From: Desulfosporosinus hippei DSM 8344
GTDB lineage: Bacteria > Bacillota > Desulfitobacteriia > Desulfitobacteriales > Desulfitobacteriaceae
NCBI RefSeq assembly: GCF_900100785.1
Contig: NZ_FNCP01000005.1
Coordinates: 1 to 64,000 of the forward strand
Reading direction: 5' to 3'
DNA length: 64,000 bases
Part shown: piece after piece, positions 43,104-51,034 of the stretch
Layout of the letters: each line of letters starts with the position of its first letter
How positions within the stretch are numbered: position 1 is the stretch's first letter
The notes under the pieces: model-generated
The model's database searches: none
What the model was told of the DNA's origin: nothing
The model's input: only the letters and a program-made list of their open reading frames with translations
Made by a program: the position numbers and the translations under genes

Positions 43104-43405
43104 AAAAAATAAACACTTCTCATCCCTAAAGGGACGAAAAGTGCATTTCGCGGTACCACCCAGATTGAGTCTATAAAAAGACCCCTCCTCATTTAAGTAC
43201 GGGAATAATAATATTCATAAAATATCTATTCCTTATACCCTCTTCCTTTTAACGGTGGAAGTCTCCGACCAAGCCTACTTTCCCTAAGGTTTCAGTTTGG
43301 TAGCTCAGAGGTGAACCTTCAACGGTTGATACCATAGCAGCGCTTTCAGTCTATGACGCCGCCTCCCTGAAAAGATCGTTCCGTTTACTTTACCCCGTCA
43401 TCACA
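43104..43405 (-). promoter_or_regulatory. T-box leader of the liv operon
   Basis: The minus strand shows the T-box motif TGGGTGGTACCGCG (43149-43162), an upstream AGTA-type stem I (GACGGGGTAAAGTA), the GGGAAAGTAGG...CCGTTA stem III region, and a terminator hairpin (43114-43143, CACTTTTCGTCCC with GGGATGAGAAGTG) ending in a long T-run. Uncharged tRNA would stabilise the antiterminator. A CTC (Leu) triplet at 43308-43310 lies where a specifier could be, which fits a branched-chain transporter, but the specifier loop was not folded rigorously. Confidence 0.92.
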
Positions 43406-43582
43406 AATAAAAATATAGGTTATATGGTTGGTATTTTACCAGCTTTTTCTATTAAGGTCAATACTTAAAAATAAAAAGTCAAGGAAATGTTGCTAAGCTC
43501 CTTTTGCGCCTGCTTCCGTGAAAATAACCTTAAAATAGTATATAATAATTACAAATTATTGTTTTTAAGGTAGGGATTGTCC

Positions 43583-43933
43583 ATGAATCCGCTTAATAAA
43601 TCTATCGTACAAACCGAACTAGATCGTTTTCTAAACCGTGAAGTTTACCTTCACCTTGAGACAACCAATGGCGCTTATGCCGTTCATAGACAAGAGAGCA
43701 ATATGACCGTGGGGGCGTATATACGTAATGGTCTTATCCGCTTTGGGCGGGGAATTATCACAGGGGCAGGCCCATACCGCGTAGGTCTGAAAATGGAAAT
43801 CGGCTGGGTCTACGCCGAAGGCTTAACGGATTACGAGATAGATCCGGAAGGTCGGCTCTTACTAGCCGGCCATGATCAAGAGGGTCGCTTAGCAGTGGCA
43901 TTAGAACTCAGCCTGTCTCCTTTTGAATTGTAA
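43583..43933 (+). CDS. yojF: YojF family protein
   Basis: A 116-residue soluble protein of the YojF/DUF1806 family: LDRFLNREVYLHLETTNGAY, FIRNGLIRFGRG-like core (AYIRNGLIRFGRGIITG) and GPYRVGLKMEIGWVYAEGLT. In Bacillus this gene sits next to bshB2 exactly as here. The biochemical role is not known. I start at ATG 43583, behind AAGGTAGGG. Confidence 0.85.
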   Translation: MNPLNKSIVQTELDRFLNREVYLHLETTNGAYAVHRQESNMTVGAYIRNGLIRFGRGIITGAGPYRVGLKMEIGWVYAEGLTDYEIDPEGRLLLAGHDQEGRLAVALELSLSPFEL

Positions 43934-43957
43934 CTTATAGTGTGGAGGGAATATTTC

Positions 43958-44629
43958 TTGAAAGAACATGTTCTAGTAGTTTTCCCGCACCCAGACGACG
44001 AAACGTTTGGCTGTGGCGGAACCATAGCTCAATTTACAAAATCCGGAGTACCTGTCACTTATGTCTGCGGTACTTTAGGACAAATGGGACGCAACATGGG
44101 CAAGCCACTTTTCGCCAACCGCGAATCTTTGCCAATTATTCGGGAAGTGGAGTTGGAGATAGCATGCCAGGCCCTTGGTATTCAACGCCTGATTCAACTT
44201 GGATTGCGAGATAAAACGATAGAGTTTGAAGACCCTGAATTATTGACGGACAAGCTTGAGCAAATCATTTTGGAAGTCAAGCCATCCTTGGTTCTTACCC
44301 ACTATCCCGGTCATGCTGTTCACCCGGATCATAATGCTCTGGGCGACGTGACCATCCGAGCTGTATCCCGCCTTTCCCCTCAAGAACGTCCTACGGTGTA
44401 TGCCCACGCTTTTGCTCGCGACTGTCAAGATCAGCTCGGAAAACCAGATATAATAAACGACATTACAGATGTAGCTGAGATAAAGCTGGCTGCAATCCGA
44501 GCTCACCGATCCCAATCACAAGTAATTCTTCCCCGTCTCTCTAATGGACAGTTTAAGAACCCGTCCTCGAAGAACTCATACAACCATATGCTCACTCGCG
44601 AATCCTTCTGGATCTATCGTTTTCTGTAA
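43958..44629 (+). CDS. bshB2: PIG-L family deacetylase, probable bacillithiol deacetylase BshB2
   Basis: A 223-residue zinc deacetylase of the LmbE/PIG-L fold. The metal motif is VVFPHPDDETFGCGGT at the N-terminus, with a later HPDHNALG histidine. BshB2 removes acetate from GlcNAc-malate in bacillithiol synthesis; other PIG-L enzymes act on other N-acetyl sugars. The linked yojF strongly favours BshB2. The likely start is TTG at 43958, eight bases after GGAGGG, rather than an upstream GTG. bshA and bshC are not in the window. Confidence 0.85.
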   Translation: MKEHVLVVFPHPDDETFGCGGTIAQFTKSGVPVTYVCGTLGQMGRNMGKPLFANRESLPIIREVELEIACQALGIQRLIQLGLRDKTIEFEDPELLTDKLEQIILEVKPSLVLTHYPGHAVHPDHNALGDVTIRAVSRLSPQERPTVYAHAFARDCQDQLGKPDIINDITDVAEIKLAAIRAHRSQSQVILPRLSNGQFKNPSSKNSYNHMLTRESFWIYRFL

Positions 44630-44696
44630 ATACTCTTTACATTTCTTATATTGAACAAGAAACAATGATGTCGACATTGACCTAAAGGCACTTATG

Positions 44697-44765
44697 TTTA
44701 AAAACCGGGCGGTTTTGATGTGAACTAATCTAGATGAGTCACATCAAAACCGCCCGGTTTTTAAA
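44697..44765. terminator. Bidirectional terminator between bshB2 and the FNT channel
   Basis: Perfect 27 bp arms (centred on AACCGGGCGGTTTTGATG) around a 15-base loop, with A-run and T-run on either side. It ends both convergent transcripts. Confidence 0.93.
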
Positions 44766-44781
44766 CAGGTTAATTGCCAGT

Positions 44782-45672
44782 TTACTTAGCAGCATTAGAT
44801 CTAGGCTGATTTATTAAGGCACGCTCTGCTTTAACATCATTTTTTATATATACGAACCAATAAACTCCAGCGACAAAAAAGGATCCTCCTACAATGTTTC
44901 CCAGTGTAACCGGAACCAAGTTATTTATTACAAAGGTTCCCCAGTTTAAATTCGCTAGCGCTTGGGATCCCAAATGAGACTCAGTCACCCAGCTCGGATT
45001 TGCTTTTGCTAAAATTCCAGCGGGAATATAATACATGTTCGCTATACTATGTTCAAAGCCGGATGTGATAAAAAGCCATATCGGGAAGAAAATCGCCAGT
45101 ATTTTACCGACCATATCCTTCGCCCCATAGGCCATCCAGACTGCCAGACAAACTAACATATTACACATAACCCCCAAATAGAATGCCGACATAAACGGTA
45201 ATCCTACTTTATAGGAGGCAATTTTGATGGTTACTCCTCCTAAAACATTAGCACCACTGTTATACAATCCAGAATGAACCATCATATAAGCAAGAAGTAT
45301 TGCTCCAATGAAATTGCCGCAGTAAACGAAAAACCAATTTTTTAGCATATCCTTGAATTTTACTTTTCCATCTAATACTCCGCCTAAAATCAAGGTGTTC
45401 CCGGTAAACAATTCTCCGCCTGCCAAAACAACCATCATAAGCCCTGTTCCAAATATTGCTCCTGCCAGAACTTTTCCCAAGCCATAGGTTTCCGGCTTGG
45501 CAAATAAATTAAAAGCCGCCATATTTGAGCCTTCGGCTGCAAAGGCAATGAAAGCACCCGCTAAAATTGCCAATATGAATTGATTGGAATATTTCATACC
45601 CACCTTTTTGATTCCTATTTGTATAGCAGTATTAGTTATTTCAGATGGTGGCAAATAATTTTTTGTCTCCAC
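44782..45672 (-). CDS. Formate/nitrite transporter (FNT) family channel
   Basis: A 296-residue membrane protein with six helices. Family motifs: AILAGAFIAFAAEGSNMAAF, LAGGELFTGNTLIL and the pore/gate region NWFFVYCGNFIGA and GFEHSIANMYYIPAG (the conserved HS-x2-NM segment). FocA moves formate and NirC nitrite; in a pyruvate-fermenting anaerobe formate is the simpler guess, but lactate and hydrosulfide channels exist in the family. The best start is GTG at 45672, eight bases after AGGAG; an upstream GTG overlaps that site. Confidence 0.92.
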   Translation of the reverse strand: METKNYLPPSEITNTAIQIGIKKVGMKYSNQFILAILAGAFIAFAAEGSNMAAFNLFAKPETYGLGKVLAGAIFGTGLMMVVLAGGELFTGNTLILGGVLDGKVKFKDMLKNWFFVYCGNFIGAILLAYMMVHSGLYNSGANVLGGVTIKIASYKVGLPFMSAFYLGVMCNMLVCLAVWMAYGAKDMVGKILAIFFPIWLFITSGFEHSIANMYYIPAGILAKANPSWVTESHLGSQALANLNWGTFVINNLVPVTLGNIVGGSFFVAGVYWFVYIKNDVKAERALINQPRSNAAK

Positions 45673-46015
45673 AGTTATCACTCCTACTTATAATTTCTGA
45701 CTACTTGTTATCGTTTTTGCTTAAGAAATCTTATTTCTTTAAAGCCAGCTAGATACTCACTCCTTATTATTTAAATTACTCTTTCTTACTCCACCAATTA
45801 AACTGGAGATCAACAAGTTATGATGCCGTAGTTAAACTTTATCGTTCTTAGCCCAACCTGTCACCCATTTGAACATTAATAAAATGTTTTGTGGATAATT
45901 AATATATTTCGAAATTTTTGTTAATTGAAGAAAAAAGCAGCATGACACGGTTTAAAACCAAAATCATGCTGCTTAGCCTTTATTAAATGGAGATTAAAGA
46001 GTCTTTATGGAATGT
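45673..46015. other. Intergenic region upstream of the FNT gene
   Basis: The 343 bases contain the terminator of the upstream regulator gene (45931-45974) and presumably the FNT promoter. A weak palindrome ACATT-AATAA-AATGT lies near 45882. No ORF or riboswitch recognised. Confidence 0.5.
45931..45974 (-). terminator. Terminator after the Cache-HAMP-HTH regulator
   Basis: AAGCAGCATGA with TCATGCTGCTT (11 bp) and a run of six Ts on the minus strand. Confidence 0.85.
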
Positions 46016-47179
46016 TTATATAGGTGTAAATAACTTGACAGGTCGGCCAATCCCATATTTAAGCTTGGATATTAACAGGCCACGGTCTTCTAAGAACTCG
46101 AGATAGCGACGTACTGTTACCCTGGTTAGCTTCACTCCTTCAGCAACCTCTTCTGAAGAAAGGGGGCGGCGGTTAGCTTGTAGAAATTCTATGATCTGCT
46201 CAAGAGTTGTTTCGTTTAATCCTTTTGGTAACTCCTCCGCTTTGATAGACCATGCTGTGTCAGATTTAGATACTTCTTCTGGCTCACTAGTGTTAGACGT
46301 TAAGAGCGAAAGATCGGTTGTCTCAATGTCCTCAGAGGAATCAATTATTGGATTATCAATTTCGGCTAGCGGCCTTTCCGCATTACTATCAGCTCTGCTA
46401 TTAATCTCCTCGATGGACGTTTGAAACTGTTCTACCATTTGGTTAAAGGCATCCTCCAACTCTTCAATTTCTTTGACTCTAGAAACTTTAACCTTCTCAG
46501 TAATGTGCCCAGTTGCCACATCTCGAGTTCCCAGCGTGATATTGTGTAAAGGGTTAATGATAACTTTCTGAATAAAAAACCAGGTTATAAGTGCTATTAA
46601 GATCGTTAAACCTAAACCTAGGATCGCCATTGTGATTAGAGATCGGGTGATTATTTCCTTCTCATAAGCATGGGAAATTCCCACATAAAAGATCCCAATA
46701 ATATTGCCATTTTCCGCTCGTAAAGGAGCATATCCTGATTGGTGCCACTGTCCGACAACATTGGCCTCTCCTATAAAAGTTTGACCATCCTCCAATACCG
46801 TCCGGGCTACGTTAGCTGAGACCTTGGTTCCTATTACTCGTTCATCGTTTGACCCAAGAACTGTAGTTGCTACCCTTGTATCGCCCAAGAAAAAGGTCAC
46901 TGTATCCCCGGTTAGACGAGACAAATGATCAACTAATTCGTTATTTAGGTTGATCTTAGTAGCCCCTTTATATAGGTTTCCATCTTGCACTGACCACGAA
47001 CCAGGATAGGTCTTATCAATAATCTCTCCACATGTTGCCAAATCTGTCTGGGTTTTGATAATTGTGGCTGCCACAACCCGATCTTTCATATACCACCCCA
47101 GAACCGTGAGAAAGCAAACTGCCAGTAAAAACAATGAACCCAGCAGCAATATGAGCATTTGATGTTTGAGTGAACGCAC
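46016..47179 (-). CDS. Membrane-bound one-component regulator: Cache sensor, HAMP, DNA-binding domain
   Basis: A 387-residue protein with an unusual domain order. Helix 8-30, an extracytoplasmic single Cache-like sensor (about 35-175; GQTFIGEANVVGQWHQSGYAPLR and GNIIGIFYVGIS), helix 181-203, HAMP (204-257; NPLHNITLGTRDVATGHI), an acidic linker (258-318) and a C-terminal helix-turn-helix (319-387; LSSEEVAEGVKLTRVTVRRYLEFLEDRGLLISKLKYGIGRP). The last domain resembles the output of CitT/DcuR-type response regulators. There is no kinase, receiver or methyl-accepting domain, so signal would pass directly from sensor to DNA. GTG start behind AGAGGTGAA. Ligand probably a small carboxylate, by family analogy. 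Confidence 0.85.
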   Translation of the reverse strand: MRSLKHQMLILLLGSLFLLAVCFLTVLGWYMKDRVVAATIIKTQTDLATCGEIIDKTYPGSWSVQDGNLYKGATKINLNNELVDHLSRLTGDTVTFFLGDTRVATTVLGSNDERVIGTKVSANVARTVLEDGQTFIGEANVVGQWHQSGYAPLRAENGNIIGIFYVGISHAYEKEIITRSLITMAILGLGLTILIALITWFFIQKVIINPLHNITLGTRDVATGHITEKVKVSRVKEIEELEDAFNQMVEQFQTSIEEINSRADSNAERPLAEIDNPIIDSSEDIETTDLSLLTSNTSEPEEVSKSDTAWSIKAEELPKGLNETTLEQIIEFLQANRRPLSSEEVAEGVKLTRVTVRRYLEFLEDRGLLISKLKYGIGRPVKLFTPI

Positions 47180-47270
47180 TCAAATTCACCTCTTTCGTTT
47201 GTGCTTCGTTACTTATTAGTCTTATATAGATATTTAAGATTAATTCGCAAATAACTTTAAAATACCTTCT

Positions 47271-47286
47271 TTAATTACCTAATTAA
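47271..47286. promoter_or_regulatory. Perfect AT-rich palindrome upstream of the Cache-HAMP-HTH gene
   Basis: TTAATTA and TAATTAA flank CC, 92 bases before the regulator's start codon. CitB/DcuR-type domains favour AT-rich sites, so this is a candidate autoregulatory operator. AT-rich palindromes also arise by chance in this genome. Confidence 0.35.
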
Positions 47287-47361
47287 GGCTTGCTTTTTTA
47301 TCGAAAAGTCTAGATTTCTGAAGTTAAAGTGTAGTTTTGTGTAATAAATGTGAATACCAGC

Positions 47362-47404
47362 AATAAAGAGCCCTCCCGAAGCCGTTTTAACAGCATGGAA
47401 GGGC
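47362..47404 (-). terminator. Probable terminator of the homocysteine methyltransferase-like gene
   Basis: Minus strand GCCCTTCC pairs with GGGAGGGC (one G-U) around a 19-base loop, followed by TCTTTATT. The T-run is imperfect. Confidence 0.55.
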
Positions 47405-47431
47405 ATGGCTAATATAGGCCTGGAGTTATTC

Positions 47432-48727
47432 CTAGACAGTCGGTTCAAATTTGTCATTAAGAATTAAAGCACCATAGTGTTTAAATTGATCACGAGATAG
47501 ATTCGAAGTATTCGATAGAACTACGCCGACCCTTCCAGGATAATATCTTAGGATTTTGTCAACTATTTCAATAGAATCACATTTGATAATGAGGGGCTTC
47601 TTAACGAGATAGCTTATAGTGCTAATAAATTCCCATACGTCAAAGGTTTCACTCATATCGCCAAAATCTATGAATAGGCAATCCATCTTTGCCGCTTTAT
47701 AAGCTTGCAGCAAACTATAAAAATCGCCTTTTCTTAACATGTCTCTCATTTCATCATTAATGAAAAGCTTTTCAATAGATAATTCCTTGTTAGAAAGTTC
47801 TAAGTAACTAAAAGCTGAGGCAATCATCGAATTCGAACGCAATTTTAAATCCTGAACCTTAATCTCATTGAGCTCTTTCCTCAAGGCACTGATAAATTCC
47901 GGGGTGGTTCCACAACACCCACCAATAAGTCTTACTCCATGCTCAACATATTCTTTTGTATAAGCACTAAATTGTTCTGGTTTTTGTTTATAGACCGCCT
48001 CTCCTGCTACTAATTCTGGCATACCAGCATTGGCTTTAACTGAAAGAGGAATGGAAACAACCCCATGCATTTTCTTGATAGGTTCAAGTAAACTGTCAGG
48101 TCCGCCGGAACAGTTAGCTCCAACTACTTCCACCTTTAAAGCTTCGCAGACTATTGCACATACCTCAGCTGAATTGCCCGATAGAGTTCTACTATTATCA
48201 TTAAAGGTTACCGAAGCAATAATTGGAAGACTTGTAGTTTCTTTAGCAGCCAATATAGCTGCTCTTAACTCATTTAAATCTGTAAATGTTTCAAAATTAA
48301 CAACATCTGCACCCGCATCCTCGAGTGCCTTTAATTGCTCTTTAAAAATATCATAAGCTTTGTCGAAACTTAAATCCCCCGCTGGTTCCATAATCATTCC
48401 CGTAGGTCCAACTGAAGCAGCAACGTAAGTGTTATCTCCAGCCACCTCTTTAGCCAATTTAACCCCTTCAAAATTCACTTGATAAGTCTTATCCCCTATG
48501 CCGTGCTTATCAAGGGTAACTCTATTACCAGGAAACGTATTGGTTTGGATTACGTCGGATCCTGCTTGTTTATAAAGATTATATAGGTTTTTGATCTCAT
48601 CAGGTTTTGATAGATTCCATGATTCTGACGCTTCATTGCCTTTTAACCCTCTCTTCTGAAGCATGACACCTTTAGACCCATCATATAGTAAAACCCTTTC
48701 TTGGATCGAAGTTAAAAAACTCTTCAT
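47432..48727 (-). CDS. Homocysteine S-methyltransferase-family protein with an atypical C-terminal domain
   Basis: This protein has 431 residues. The first 300 form the zinc barrel of homocysteine methyltransferases: LLYDGSKGVMLQKRG, SDVIQTNTF, VVNFETF and the zinc ligands C206 (GANCSGG) and C271-C272 (IGGCCGTTPEF). The last 125 residues (LFIDFGDMSETFDVW, PLIIKCDSIEIVDKILRYYPGRVGVVLSN) look like a shortened pterin-binding-type barrel without a cobalamin domain. So it resembles the front half of MetH. Methyl donor unknown; a partner corrinoid protein would be needed. No SAM or cobalamin riboswitch precedes it. AGGAGG lies before ATG. Confidence 0.8.
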   Translation of the reverse strand: MKSFLTSIQERVLLYDGSKGVMLQKRGLKGNEASESWNLSKPDEIKNLYNLYKQAGSDVIQTNTFPGNRVTLDKHGIGDKTYQVNFEGVKLAKEVAGDNTYVAASVGPTGMIMEPAGDLSFDKAYDIFKEQLKALEDAGADVVNFETFTDLNELRAAILAAKETTSLPIIASVTFNDNSRTLSGNSAEVCAIVCEALKVEVVGANCSGGPDSLLEPIKKMHGVVSIPLSVKANAGMPELVAGEAVYKQKPEQFSAYTKEYVEHGVRLIGGCCGTTPEFISALRKELNEIKVQDLKLRSNSMIASAFSYLELSNKELSIEKLFINDEMRDMLRKGDFYSLLQAYKAAKMDCLFIDFGDMSETFDVWEFISTISYLVKKPLIIKCDSIEIVDKILRYYPGRVGVVLSNTSNLSRDQFKHYGALILNDKFEPTV

Positions 48728-48989
48728 AAATTAAACCTCCTACTAAAATGCAATAATAAGCAATATTAATAAACTATACCTTATTTTTACGCAATTCTCT
48801 ACTTTAAATCCCCAAAAATCACTTATTAATTATATTTGCCTTTAGCAAAAAACGAATTCGCCTTATTTATTAAATTAAGGATCATTTATTAAGAAAAAAA
48901 GTACTCAGGCTAAGCTGAGCAACCAATTTATGGAGGTGTTCATTTATAAGAATTGAAAGGAAACAATCAATCAATTGACACTTTCAACC

Positions 48990-49982
48990 TCATTCTAGAG
49001 GATGTTCAAGTAAACTCACGAGTAAATCCACGGCAGCTTGAACATCCCTGGAATCAACCATTTCTGCGGGACTGTGAACATATCTCGTGGGGATTGAAAT
49101 TACACCGGAGGGAACTCCTCCTCTTGACAAATGAATAGCCCCGGAATCCGTCCCTCCGTACTCTAACACCTCCCACTGAAAGGGAATATTCCCTTCCGCA
49201 GCCACCGCAGCCATCCAGCGTTTTATTTGAGGAGGGGTAATCAACGAACGATCGAGGACTTTAATCCCCACACCACTTCCTAATTTCACTGACATGGGGT
49301 GGGCCTTAGGAGTATCTCCAGTAGCTGTCACATCGACAGCTATTGCCAGGTCAGGTTCAAGAACATAGGCTGCCGTTTTGGCACCTCTGGTTCCGAGTTC
49401 TTCTTGCGCAGTAAAAGCAAACACTAATTCATTAGTGGACTTGGAGCGTTTAAGGGCTTCGATAACCACAAAACAACCAATTCGGTCATCCAGAGCTTTG
49501 GCCATGATTCTTGATCCTACTTCCACGAAATCTCCTACAAACACTGCCGTTTCTCCTAGGTGGACAATCTGTTCGGCCTCATTCTGGGAAACTGCACCAA
49601 TATCAATAAAGAGTTTATCTAGTTTGAAGTCACTTGGTTTAGCTATTTTTTCTACTCCGATAGTTCCCATTCTCCCCCTATTAAACTTAACCCTTTGTCC
49701 AACTAGGTTAGAGGTACGCACTCCACCGAGAGGGGTAAAACGTAAGAACCCCTCTTTATCAATATGTGTAATCATCAAGCCGATTTCATCCATATGAGCA
49801 GCAACCATGATTTTTTTACCAGTACCATGACGTACAGCTATGAGATTTCCTAAAGTGTCATTAATAACTTCGTCACAATAAGGACGTATCTGAGCAGATA
49901 TGAAATCAGCGACCTGCTCTTCTGAACCGGAAGGGCCAAATATCTGGGTTAACTGTTCCAGAATTCTCAAATCCATATCCAT
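48990..49982 (-). CDS. M42 family metallo-aminopeptidase (third of three)
   Basis: A 330-residue dinuclear zinc/cobalt peptidase of the TET/FrvX/YsdC type. Metal ligands and catalytic residues: AAHMDEIGLM (His), KALDDRIGC (bridging Asp), FTAQEELGTRGA (catalytic Glu and metal Glu), AIAVDVT (Asp), RYVHSPAEM (His). A PDZ-like insert domain lies at about 70-160. Its ATG overlaps the stop of the preceding paralogue (TAATG). These enzymes form tetrahedral dodecamers that trim peptides in the cytoplasm. Confidence 0.9.
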   Translation of the reverse strand: MDMDLRILEQLTQIFGPSGSEEQVADFISAQIRPYCDEVINDTLGNLIAVRHGTGKKIMVAAHMDEIGLMITHIDKEGFLRFTPLGGVRTSNLVGQRVKFNRGRMGTIGVEKIAKPSDFKLDKLFIDIGAVSQNEAEQIVHLGETAVFVGDFVEVGSRIMAKALDDRIGCFVVIEALKRSKSTNELVFAFTAQEELGTRGAKTAAYVLEPDLAIAVDVTATGDTPKAHPMSVKLGSGVGIKVLDRSLITPPQIKRWMAAVAAEGNIPFQWEVLEYGGTDSGAIHLSRGGVPSGVISIPTRYVHSPAEMVDSRDVQAAVDLLVSLLEHPLE

Positions 49983-51034
49983 TAGAATTGGTCCTCCTTA
50001 GCAAAATTAATTGAGCTGCCTTCAAAGATATTTGGCAATTCTTTTAGGAGAGCATTAGCAAGGTCATAACAAGCTCGATAATCCTTTTCTGAAATTACTG
50101 AGGCAAAAGAATGGATATAGCGACACGGCACACTCAAACTAATGGTAGGTATTCCAACTTTGCTGATATGAATAGAACCAGCATCGTTTCCGCTGCCAAT
50201 TCCGCGGGGAAACTGTAACGGAATATCATTCTGTCGAGCTACATCCCTTACCCAGTGGATGAGCTTGGCATTATAGAGGGTCGAGCTATCCATTAATGAA
50301 CAAGCCGGACCATTACCGAGCTCGGTGATCCACCCCTCGTCGGAACCCTCGGATATATCGTTAGCTACAGTTGCTTCCAGTACGATTGCAAAATTTGGAG
50401 CCAGGTGATGTGCGGCGACCTTAGCTCCTCGCTGGCCTACCTCCTCTTGAACTGTAAACGCTGCGACGATGGGAAAATCATAATCGTTTTTAAGCAGCTC
50501 TGCCAATAGGGCGCATCCCACCCGATGGTCTAAGGCCTTTCCCTTATAAAGCCCGTCACCGAAGGGCTCAAATTTTGTTATGAAATAGGCGTAATCTCCG
50601 AGTTTCACTTTGCTTAAGGCATCTTCTTTGGATTTTGCTCCGATATCAATATATAGTTGGTCAAAGGATAATGCCTTTTGCCGTTCTGCCTGTTTTTGGA
50701 GATGGATGGCCTTTGCTCCAATGACTCCGACTTGGGAATTATTAATTTGTACAGGTTTAGAGACAAGAATTCGGGCATCTATTCCGCCGACCGGACGAAA
50801 TTTAAGAAATCCATCTCCGGTTATATCAATGATCATCAAGGCAACTTCATCCATATGAGCAGCAAGCATTACTTTTGGCCCGGAAAGAGAGTCATTCTTT
50901 ATTCCAATCAGATTTCCTATTTTGTCAGTATTAATAATGTCTACAAAGGGTTCTATGGTTTGTTGCAAGAAAGTACGGACAAGACTTTCCGCCCCTGAAG
51001 TACCATTTAATTCGCTTAAAGTTTTTAGTAACAT
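49982..51034 (-). CDS. M42 family metallo-aminopeptidase (second of three)
   Basis: A 350-residue paralogue with AAHMDEVALM, KALDHRVGC (His in place of the second Asp of LDDR; the bridging Asp itself is kept), FTVQEEVGQRGA, VLEATVAND (Glu where the flanking copies have Asp) and RYIHSFASV. All residues needed for two metals remain, so it should be active, with a possibly different specificity. It overlaps the first paralogue by ten bases and the third by one. Confidence 0.9.
   Translation of the reverse strand: MLLKTLSELNGTSGAESLVRTFLQQTIEPFVDIINTDKIGNLIGIKNDSLSGPKVMLAAHMDEVALMIIDITGDGFLKFRPVGGIDARILVSKPVQINNSQVGVIGAKAIHLQKQAERQKALSFDQLYIDIGAKSKEDALSKVKLGDYAYFITKFEPFGDGLYKGKALDHRVGCALLAELLKNDYDFPIVAAFTVQEEVGQRGAKVAAHHLAPNFAIVLEATVANDISEGSDEGWITELGNGPACSLMDSSTLYNAKLIHWVRDVARQNDIPLQFPRGIGSGNDAGSIHISKVGIPTISLSVPCRYIHSFASVISEKDYRACYDLANALLKELPNIFEGSSINFAKEDQF

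Noticed and set aside
47275-47457. 60-codon minus-strand frame overlapping the end of the homocysteine methyltransferase-like gene
   Set aside because: No ribosome site, overlaps a likely terminator, and shows no family pattern; considered as a continuation of the upstream protein but it is in another frame and unlike it.
48728-48989. Possible SAM or cobalamin riboswitch before the homocysteine methyltransferase-like gene
   Set aside because: No S-box or B12-box signature on the minus strand; only AT-rich sequence and a small CTCAG/CTGAG hairpin.
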